From positions 1-44,315 of the forward strand of contig UZAE01012246.1 in NCBI GenBank assembly GCA_900617975.1: 44,315 bases of DNA, read 5' to 3'. Source of the DNA: Rodentolepis nana. Its lineage: Eukaryota > Platyhelminthes > Cestoda > Cyclophyllidea > Hymenolepididae. The position numbers were made by a program, and so were the translations under genes. Positions 26,101-37,770 of the stretch are shown here, one piece after another (within the stretch, counting starts at the first letter, position 1; each line of letters begins with the position of its first letter). The notes under the pieces are model-generated. The model did not search any database. It saw only the letters and a program-made list of their open reading frames with translations, and had not been told where the DNA came from.

Positions 26101-29100
26101 TAGTCAAAATTTGTAATGCTAACATATCAATTGCTATCATATATTTTGTTATTTCAGAGCAAAACAATGATACTTAAGCTGAAATAATAAATAATAACTT
26201 CGTATGATACGACAGTGATCATTATCACCCCTCTAGCATCCATGAAGGACACGTGCTTTAACTCAAAAAATTCTTTGTTTGTCTCTGATTAGACACAAAT
26301 CAGTCTAAATATCCACGTTTTCACTCACTTTGCGCTAATAATTACTCCCTCTACCCGTCCCCCCTCCCCTATTTCTTATCCTCCTCTCTCCTTTCCTTTC
26401 TACTCTAATTTTTTGACGACCTGATATTTCAGATCGACTTCTTAAAAGAATAGTATTCGAACACGGGATAGCTCCAAATGTTGTCCTAAAAGCTGAATTC
26501 AGCACTATTTCAACTCGTTATGTGTTCCGTTTAACTGCTAGGACTGCTATTAAATCAGTACGTGTAAGTTTTGAGTTATTTTCAGTAATTCCTCGATTTA
26601 TTCAAGGATAGTGTACAGCAAAGGAATTCGACATGAAGATTCATAGCTACTGCGTTCAAACATATTGAAGAGGAAGCACTCCGTGGCTCTATAACAGCCT
26701 TTCTTAGTATCACGTCATTCTTTTCTGGTTTTGTGTTGTAACATTTGGTTCTAAAGAAGGTGTTCAAGAAGTTCCTTTTTCGACTCCTCATTTAGTCATC
26801 TTGAATGTTGGATAATATTATTATTATTGTTATTTATTTATGATATTTGTCATTTGCTTCGTTGATACTAAAAAAGCACACATCCAGCGTTGCAAAAATT
26901 AAGAAAAAAGCCTGAATGACCCTCCTTTCAATATCAGTCATATCCGTAGTGAGAATTTTTGCACTTTTAATAGAATTTGAACACCCGATTAAATTAAAAA
27001 GCACAGGCTTGGACTTCAAGTAAATCAATTTTAGGAGCTTAGTTGCGATTTAAACGGCTGATACACTTTATGGTGAAAGGAAATCATTTAATTTGAAAAC
27101 GGTGGTTATCTCATGCTCTCATGAAAATTTTCTCCCAGAAGACTGGATGACATTTATTACCCGAATTGCGCGAATGAGAATTCGTCTAATTGCTCTCATC
27201 GCCAACAAGTTTATGAAAAAGCGGAAGTATTATCGGCTATTGCTTAACGCACAAAGCCGCGACAAACCAACTTCTTTTCACTAGTATCTTTGTAAGAAAA
27301 TTGAAGTCTAATTTTGGAAGCTAAATATTATGCGGGAAGCCGGTACTTTAGCTTATTAATTTTTTTCAACGTTGATCGTGGATCAATAGAGTCATCTTGT
27401 GTTTCGATACGTAGTAGATGACTTAACACACTGGCAAATTTTATTTAAATCAGGAAATGTGTGTATTCTAGCGCAGTAACTCAAAAGAGTGTTGCGCATT
27501 GAATCTTTCCTAACAGATAACGAGTGCAAACCATTATTAATTTGGTGGATTCTCCCCTGATACGGAAATATGGTTAAATAGTCGACAAGATGACGATATT
27601 TATGAAGTAGGAAATAGGAAAACTGAAGTCACCATTCAACTTACCCTGAAAATGGCTTCTCGGCCTTGAGACAGAAGTTGTCCTTTGGGATTATGAAGGA
27701 CAAAATCACCAGATTCGGAGGTTTCACCGATGAATGTCAGATATGCTTGAGAAGTTGTTCCAGCACCAGACTCGTTAGATGTCCTTACACGGACTTCATA
27801 GACGGTTTCTATAGAAAAGGTATTTAAAATGATTTGGGTTCCTTGATGGAACATTTTTAACTTCAAACTAAATGACAGTTTATATCTATGTTGACACTGT
27901 GGAAAATGAATGTGCTCACAGATGTTTTATTAATCCCCTTCTAAACGATTAACTTTAATCTACATTAGGCATCCTAAATAATTATAAATTTGGATATTAC
28001 CTACATTTTTCAACCGTATTTCGCTTACAACCAGATGAGATACTATGGGACAATTTCTCAATCAACGATGCGTCGTATGTCAAATTTCAACCTCTGTCAA
28101 TGTAAAATAAACGATTCTCCTAAAAAGAACTTTTGAAGGAGTGTTCTAAAAAGTAGTAGTTTGACATCAACAACTTTCTCAAGTAAGTTAAAGAAAGTTA
28201 AAACATAAGTTTTTCTGTGTTTAAAATAGCGCATTTTTGTCAGCTTCACAACTTGTCAAGAAAGTTGCATCTTAAACACACTGTATCTGAATATTAAACG
28301 TATATTTTCAGTTATCAAAGTAGGAAATTTCCACCCTCTAACTTCTGAACTGGTACAGCGAGAGATGTACACTTTCTTTTGATATCGCTCGAACTAAAAT
28401 AGGCCCGTAAAACGTAGATAAATGCAATCCAAACCATGTCATTACCCAAGATGCAAGATCAGAGAGAGGGAGAGCATTAAGATCTCAAGTAACTTGAACT
28501 AAGATGCATTGATGGGTTCTGTGTTCGCATTTACTCCCCACTATCACTTCGTTCTTATCTTTTTTAAGTATTTTGCCAGTCATAATGTATTTATTTTTTG
28601 GTAGCTTGCTCAATTAATTCGATCCAAATTGATTGATTCAATAAGTAGACAAGGTGGGAATCTCGTTTAAGTATGCATCTAAATATAATTTCTATTCCCA
28701 CCGCAAATTTCAATTAAAAATCCTGCCACCATTTCTAAGCTGTGCAAAATTTTCTCTAATTCCAAACAAGAAATTAAATGTGAGAAACGTTGAGAGATAT
28801 AAACGCTTAAACCAAATTTGATTAAATTTACAACATTGACCACACATTGCGCATTTCTAGAGCTCAATAAATCTTATTTCATTTGGCATATTTTGTTTAT
28901 GGCTTAAGCAGAATTTAACTGAATAAACTTATCGCCTGCTTGATTAATTTTAACGTTAAAAACTTATGTACTTTTGCGATCTGAAAGTGGGGTTTGTTTT
29001 GCGGAGGCAGGAAGCAATTCACAGAAGTTCTGTCCATTTTCAACATCCCGAGGTGGTATCCAATCATTTGCAAAGAACCAAAACTCTTCATGTGGTCGAT

Positions 29101-32100
29101 TGTGCAAAGTTAGAAGAGGCGTCTCTTCAGAAATTCTCGCGTTCTCTAAATGACAACTGCATCGACTATTTTCACATTTTCCAGATTCATTTGACGCTGA
29201 TTTCTCTAAAGCATAAAGCAAAGTTACGAGTAGAATTGAGATGTCCTTATTATAAAGTAGTATCAAACATATATGTCAAGTATGCAAAAATTCAATCGAG
29301 AGATTTGGAAACTAATTGAGAAATATTCTATTTACCCATCAACAGCTGGGAAAAAATTTGGATAGCATACATCATTAGACACCTTTCTTCGAGATCAGAT
29401 GGTTCTTCCAACTGGAGACAAACCGGAAACAGGAATTTGTTTAAAGAACTTAAAATCGACTATTCATCAGGCTTTATAGAAATCTCGAAAATGGATTTTA
29501 TTTGTCTAAATTTGACGAATTTTTTCACATATAGTCAGCTTTATCTAAAATTCATGAAATCTCCAAATAGGTATCTATTTTTCAAAATTATTTTAACATC
29601 ATTTCTAGTAGTAACAACAAATTACATAGCCGACTATCTTAAGTAGAGAAACTTCAATAAAGACCCTCATTTGCGAGCAAAGAATCGTGAAATGTGCTTT
29701 AAAACATTCGATTGCGAAAATGGGAGCGCGTGGGTGTCATTTTTTATGACTTCAAATACTAAGAGCCTGCTCGAACGAAATTTCTATTTTTATCGTGCAG
29801 TCATACTTCACTATCGAATGGTCTTGTACTTTATCTATTGAGTGATTTCAGACATATTTTTTGATCTCATCTAAGCCCAATAGTTATGGAAATTATATTC
29901 ATAGAAGCAGTCACATTTGTATTATCCCAACAGCAGTACCTCGTTCCACTTTTTCCATCTTATTCCAATTTATTGGAGCTGGTAATCTAGCTTCTCTGCT
30001 ATTTACATTTCAACCGCCCGGGCTTTCAAGTTAGTATTTGAACGCATTAACCTTTTGATGCGACGGAAAATGGACTTTCATCTGAAAGAATATCATCTCT
30101 TCATAAGAGATGCCTAAACAAACTTACGCGATAACCGCATGTTAGGACAGAGTTCCAATAAGCAGTGAGAACAAACGTGAGTTGCAATTTTGCGAATTCG
30201 AATTTTCTCCAGAAGCCAATTTGCCGAGGGTCCCTGTCCATTGTGACCCACCCGAATCTTTGTGATGTCACCAACCTCGCTGGTATAGACCTTGGAGTAG
30301 AAAAGAAAGCAAAATTCTCTCAATACCGAATGAATAAAGAATAATTTAAGTACGCGCAACAATTGTTAGAACAATAACCTTAACAATAAATATATTGAAA
30401 GGTTACTAACAAATTATGGACAAAGTAAAATAAATTTGACCATCAGCTTCAAAATCTTGCGTATTTCCTTTTCATTTTCAAAACTTTTGTATACCTAATA
30501 AAACTTATTCATCGAAATAACCATTGTTATTAACTATAGTTTTGGTATTTTAATCATATGGTAAAATCGATAAATGTCTAGTTTGATCATCGTTTCTGCA
30601 ACATACAAAATTTTAACATCTATAACAATCGATTCATCATTACTATAGTTCACCTTGGCTAAACTGTGTAAGTCCTGCTATGTTAAAATGTCATTTCAAA
30701 CTAACAGTTAAGCTATTGATAGGATTAATGCCTCAGAAATCCATTATGTAATACGCGCATCTGAAAATCGATTTCAGGGTGAATATTTAATTATATTTTC
30801 CAGAATTTCAATAAAAAAACTTATTGTGAACATTCACTCCAATTTAGTTTCACTGTTTTTGAGGAGGTAAAAAGTTGTATTTTATTTTCAATCCCAATAG
30901 ACCGGTTGCATCAACAACTCCCTCGTTGACTTGCTTAAAAAACCCTGAGCTCGAATTCATTCGCGAATTCCACACGACGTTTTCGTCTTGAAAAGATACG
31001 AGGATACATCATAGTGTTCCAACAATTATATTGTTATAATGGGGTGTGTGATAGACTTACCTCCACGTGGTGCACCCTGGGCAACGTATACTCATACGGC
31101 AAAAAAGGCTATTACCTGGCAGTCGACTTCAAACTACCATGACCCCACTGTATGTTATATTCGACTACTTTCACAGTACTCATCCCACCTTTTTTCCACC
31201 TTGTCTACCTTCGTCTTTGATACACTCTTCTGTCCCCCCCCCCTCTCGAATTTTTTACACTTTGATGTTCCTTCCCCTCTGTGAAGACTGAAGTCAACTA
31301 AAGAGCTAATGATAACAATCAAAACGCCTTTCATTTGATATACTAATAATAATATTGTCATAATTGGTGCTTGGTCACAGAATTTCCCCGAGCAATTCAC
31401 AAAACGATCTCTTTGCGTTGCATGACTATTGGAAATAAATTTTTCCTTTAATTATAAACTGGAATGTCCTTGTCGATGTCAAATCGCCTATTGTAGTCAA
31501 TTAAGGCAAACACTCAAACACTCCGACTTAAAATGAATTACTGAAAACGTTGCTTTATTTGCAAAATATTATTGACACAAATGAAATCATTCAACTTACA
31601 TTAAATGTGACGGTTTCACCAGTGCCAAATTTCTTCCCGTCGGAGTTAAACAGCATGGTTTCAGTTCTCAGTGCACCCCTGTCGCCGTACAATTGCAGGT
31701 ACACTAGGGCATCTGTACCGCTTCCAATTTCATGTCCCGTATAGAAGGTGATTTCATAAGGAACCACTGAGGAAAAATGAAGAATAGAATAAAATAGTTA
31801 CTTCATTCAAACAACCTCATGGGCTTCTCAATAGGAAAAACATCGAGACCTCTAAGAAAACGTATAATAAGTGCTCCACTTTCTTCAAGATTCTGATGAC
31901 TATTCTTAAATCTGCATTTTTTACCTATTTATTAGCCCGGTCGTTTATAGGTGCAATTAATAAATGAACTTAAATCACTCAACGGTTGACAGAAATGTTG
32001 GCTCCTCGGTCAAAAGCTACAGAATATTTTTGCCAAATATTTAATTTCTAAATGTGTCAGGAATATTAGCCCTTAGAAGGTTGATTCCACTATGTTTCGA

Positions 32101-35100
32101 AATGAAATTTCTGGGTTAGACATTGGTTTTCCAAACTGATTGTGTAAATTCTACTAACAAAGACCCTCATTGAACGTAATCTATGGCGGATTAAGAAGCT
32201 TTTATCCCATTGCGATTTTGGTAACTAGGATTAACTAGCACATTAACGATTAAAAATAAACGATTTCTATTTCTGTGACTTAAATGACATCCACATTACT
32301 ACTCTGGAAACTGGCGAAAAGATCATGCTAAATAATTAAGAGCACTTTAAGAATAAAAATGAAGATTTGAAGGTTCATTATGATAACAAAAAAGCCCGCG
32401 TTTACTTTGTATCCTAGATGCCCAGGGTCTGGGTTATGATTCTACGAAATGAATAGAGATTTAAATCACTTAAGCACATTCACTCCAATTCAAATTTAAA
32501 TCTTTCAAGATGAGACTCACATTAAAATCAATTTCATTTTAAAGTTACGAAATTTTTAAAAAATCTTATAATCTGGTAATTAACTTCGAAATAATAAACT
32601 CCCTTCAGGTTGTATTAACTAATATTGTAACGAAAGGCGCCATGTCTTGTAATTCGGGAAAAAATTGATCTCAGTATGCTTGGATATCCCCTTGGTAGCT
32701 TATGTTAGAATATATTGTGCTCTCTATTAATTACAATGAGATCGAATTTCAAAAAATTTACAACATTCTATTCTGCTTGGACATTTTCCTGAATGCGCAC
32801 TAGCCTGAACATGTCAAACCGGACCCACTGTTAAATTTCTCAATTAATTCCCACCGACCATTTGTTGTAGGCTTTTTTGTCAAGCTTTTAATCACTTCAC
32901 CAAATCCTCTACAAACAGGACAACATGTGGGGATTCAAATCTATATCTATTAGACAGTTTACTTTTCCATTAAATTAAAATTTGCCTATTTAAGTTCTAA
33001 CCTCCCTCCCCCCTCCCCCAACTTCAATACACCATGTGGGTGTTCCACTGCCAACTTATTTACTCTTAAATCATATTATAAAGTTAAATATAATATTTAT
33101 CTTCTGTGTTAATTGAATGCAATATATTATATGGCAAAGTTCATTGGATATTACGTTCAAATATTTATGAAAGCAAACATAAAATGTCACTATATTATCT
33201 TTGAAATTCATTTTTGCCAAAAGTTCGAACATTTTTAAATGAAGACTAATTAAGGGATTATTAGAGCCTACATTTTCTCATCTTCATCATATATTAATTC
33301 AATATCACTCAGTGGATGACTGTTTCAGTAAAAGTTGGACTTCGATAATGGAATGTCTTACTAGGTTGACGATGCAATTTTCTGATTGGCTAAATTAAAC
33401 TGCCCTTATTCTCCCTAGACTGATATTTTATAAACGAGACTGTCTGAAACACATACCATTGAAGAGTCTTTCGACTGATGTAGGCTGAAGTGAGAATTCC
33501 ATTTTGTCCTCGTTATGGTTTAAAGAAAGCCACCGTTCAACGTTGAAGAAATATCGAAGGGAGAATTCATTCACCGTTAAGGAGAGTTTCTTTAGGTACC
33601 AGGTGGCATTTGTGTCCTTTCTTTCCAACAAAATTTTGGCCATTTTCATCTATTTAAAGAAAGCATGACTTAGCTCATTCATTACCACTCTTCCAAATTG
33701 CTGAAAAGTATCAAGTTTAACAATTAGTTGGAAGTGATATCAAATTAATCCTAAAGTACCTTAAAGAGATGTGAGTGAAGCTTTGATCGATTGAAGTACA
33801 ATGTGCTTACTTTCGATATAGCATCTGCGCAATTGATTTTAATCATTCTGTCACTATAATGCACGTAGATATCATTGGAATAATAGATTCTAAATGAAGT
33901 ATTATTCAATGCGCACCTGGAAGTTGAATATAAACATTGTAAAATATGTAGGATTATTATTGTGACGATATCCGTCAATAAACCTCACGCCAAGCATTAT
34001 CTTTATCATTAAATAGTTTAATGTTCAATAAATATTTATTCATTTGGATTTATTTTTGACGTAGTTATTAAATATTCACCTTTCCAATGAAAGGCGCCTG
34101 GAATTGGAAAATGTCCTCTTGACCGAGTCGGAATGGACCTGACGGAGACGGGGAGTCCTTCAGAGGTACAAATTGTGTTTCACCAGCGTCGCCCACAAGA
34201 GAAATGAGTACAGTGGCATTTGTATCTGCTTTAAGTATTTCACCCGTCACGGTGTGCAAAGTATAGTTCACTCCTAAAACACGTTTAAGATATATTTATT
34301 GGTTTGTTTGGTGTTATGCAATGCTCTTCTTTTGCTCAATCTAAGCAAAATCCGTCAAGCTATTTGCCTAATTCTTTCTAGTTGGTAGATAGGGTAGTAG
34401 GTTTTAAGTACGTAGTCATGTAAATTTTGCGCCTATCGCTGATATCAAAACTAATAAATAAACGTATATAGAGAGTGCTAAGCATAAATGTTATAGACAA
34501 ATATCTAGTCGCCAATTTTCGGGTTGTAAAAGATATTCACGCCACCTTAGAGAGACCATACTTCTTCAGCATACATGTGATATTGAAGATAATGAATGAC
34601 TGAAACTAATTCGGATCATAGAGGCGATTAACTTCCATCAAGATGATTCGCACCAGCCTTTCAAAGGAGATTACGGTAGCTGCTCAACACTCTCTCAACG
34701 TTGTGGAAAGAAGCTGGAGTGAACTCAGGAATTTTATTAGGGACTATGAGACTAGTGTGACCAGAAGAAAGTAACATAACAAACAGTCCAACGTTTTTAC
34801 AGATTTCTACCATGGCGATTGACCTCGGCGATGACCTTCGCTACTGATGGATCATACCCGCCTTCCAAAGATTCATGTCCCCTAAAAAGAGTTTTTAGAA
34901 ATTGTCTGAAAAGACCAAAAATATCTGTGCAAAGTCAAGGATCAGCTGTTGGAATGATAGATGGGCTGGCTTCGAGTCATGTAGACTAAATTTGTTCAAG
35001 ACGTCATGATGTTCTGACGTGTACCATTCTACTACGCCAAGGGAAGTTAGATGACCTCAAAGCACTTTTCCAGTGATATTTGGGTTGAATCCAGATCCCC

Positions 35101-37735
35101 GCGCGGAATTGATGGTCAGTGTAATAGTGAAGATCTTGAGTATCGTAATGAGAGTAGCCAAAAGAAGGAAGCAGGACTAAGCCCTTTGTCACACCTCAAG
35201 GACAGGATTGAAGTCATAGTAGTTGCTGAAGATGTTGATTTTGTGTAATAAAAAAACCTTGACAGTAATTTCACTTTCTCCTTTGTTAGACTTCTTTCAA
35301 AACTACTAAGCTTGTAGTTACTTCATCCTCGAAACCCTGTAATCATTACAAAACTAAGAGGTAGTAAATTATGGTTAGGTGAACCAATTTACCCCTCCAA
35401 CATATCCTATCCACGGCAAATAAATTAAATTTTATTTTACAAAATTACATGAGAAATTTGTGTTAAAATTGAACCGTGCGTCATTAAAAAGAATTTTGTT
35501 TTCTTGGTTCCAATAATTTTGATAGACTCATTAAAAATGTAAGTTGCTATCTCGAAAATAAGAATTTTAGCTTCAATTTCAATGAATATTTTTTAAAAAA
35601 ACGGTAAGGAAATAATATTCCCATTTTAACATGAAATCTCCCCAAAATAAATGTCTCAATCGAATGAGGAGCACAACCCTGGCTTGGTTGAGGCGAAGAA
35701 GCCCTTACGCGTTAGAACATTCTGAAATTTTCAGACACTAATGACACCTGGAAACAAATGAAGTCATGTCTTCAGAGACTTCCCACGCTACTAACAATTA
35801 ATAGTCATGTCGTAATCAAGGCAGCTAAAATTGCATTAAATTGCTAAGCTCCCTGTCTGTAACTAATAGCATACAGCCCAAATAAACGTGTTCCACGCCA
35901 TACGTCTATTTCTTCAATATCGTCGATAATTTCGGCAGCCATTCAAAATGAGGAGATTTTGCCACAGCGATTACGGAGTATAAGCCGAGGATCATTAGTG
36001 TAGCGTATCGCAATAATTGTCACTGGTTAAATCGAAACCAGTCAAAAAATTTGCAATCAACATATATCCAAATTACTAACAAAAGTTTCTGGTTTCAGTT
36101 TCAAGATTTCATGACCTTGGTTAATTAATTTTAGAGTAAATTATAGACTTATCTCCACGTGGTGCACCCTGGGCAACGTATAATCATACGGCAAAAAAGG
36201 CTATTACCTGGCAGTCGACTTCAAACTACCATGACCCCACTGTATGTTATATTCGACTACTTTCACAGTACTCATCCCACCTTTTTTCCACCTTGTCTAC
36301 CTTCGTCTTTGATACACTCTTCTGTTCCCCCCCCCCTCTTGAATTTTTTACACTTTGATGTTCCTTCCCCTCTGTGAAGACTGAAGTCAACTAAAGGGCT
36401 AATGATAACAATCAAAACGCCTGTCATTTGATATAATAATAATTTTCAATAAAATTAACTTGCGTGGAAGTAGTGGGTTTGATTTGATGGCGTCCACATC
36501 TGTTACTGTAAAGAAATTCGAAGGTATCATTTTAGAAGTGCATTAAATTTGCGACTGAATAAAATGAAGTTACATTTAGTTTTTTTTCAAGTAATATTAA
36601 CAAATTTTAAATTACATTTATGAGACTAAAATACGCCATTATTTTCGACTCTCTCTCTCTCAACCTCTTTATTCGAATTAACTATAGCTAAATAAAATGA
36701 AAAGTTTTCAGTCTGGTTTCTTAAGAAAAATAAAAAAGTAAATGTTGGGTTTAATTAAATCTAATCTTAAATACTTTTTCGATGAAAATTTTATTGGTTC
36801 CTCATGTTACCAAAGACAATTATCATGAACGATCGCCATTACTCAAGCACTTTCTTCTTCACAAATATTGTTTCAACATTTTCCTCTTCTCATGCGAGAT
36901 TTAATAGGGCCTTCTAGCACTGATATTAATATGATTTGTGCACAATAAAAGCTTTTGTCTCCAAGCCAGTGCATCCGTCGTAACATGGACACCATCCATG
37001 TCTGCAATTAGAGGTCTTGGGTTCGAATCTCATTTGGAAACATGCAAACCTGTTAAAATCTGACCATAAAATGAGTTCATCTGCTAGTTGCATCAAAATG
37101 TTTCAGAATTTTGGGATTGCTTATAAAATGGATCGATAAAGTAAGGCAGAGATAATAACTTTCTCTTTAATTATTTTAGTTATTCAATACCAGTTAAAAA
37201 CAAAAGAAGTATGTCAACAAAAACTTGAGTTTTATACAATCACTTTATAATGTAAAAAGGAATTTATATTTTAATTCCTAACTAGTAATTTTATTAATTT
37301 GCTGCTAATCGAGTAAACTAATAATTCTCAAATAAATGACGAAAAGTTAACTCCACTACAAGCCAAATTGTTCATAGGTTTGAGAAATTTAGCCAAATTT
37401 GTATTCAGTGAATCGGTTTTAGCAAAACTTTCATGCCTGTGAAAACGGAATAACTCAACCCAGTTTTTGCCATGAATAACTTTTAACAATAGCGCCTACT
37501 TCGCAGTAGATGTAAATACGTGCAAATCGACTCTTTTCTACCCAAGTGAGTGAATTTTCCCCTCGAAACCCGCATTTAAGTTAAATTCTTTAAAATCAAT
37601 AACAAACGCGCAGTACTCCTATTTTCAGATATGGCTGGTGGCGTTTAAGCCTATAAAATCACTGCTTTAATCGACTCTAGTAACAATTAATAGCCTCATA
37701 ATTTGAGCAATCTTTAGATTTTATGAGAATAGAAT

Positions 37736-37770
<35 letters not shown>

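Noticed and set aside
31039..31400. Overlapping frames of about 80 codons on both strands
   Set aside because: They lie in retroposon copy 6 and recur in copy 7 and others, with frames broken differently in each; not conserved as coding.
33811..33916. Exon-like open stretch (minus) with acceptor ttccag and donor AAA|GTAAGC, between the two PLAT5 exons
   Set aside because: It needs a phase-2 partner, but the preceding exon ends in phase 0. Exons 34080-34273 and 33457-33649 join directly in frame into a complete PLAT domain without it.
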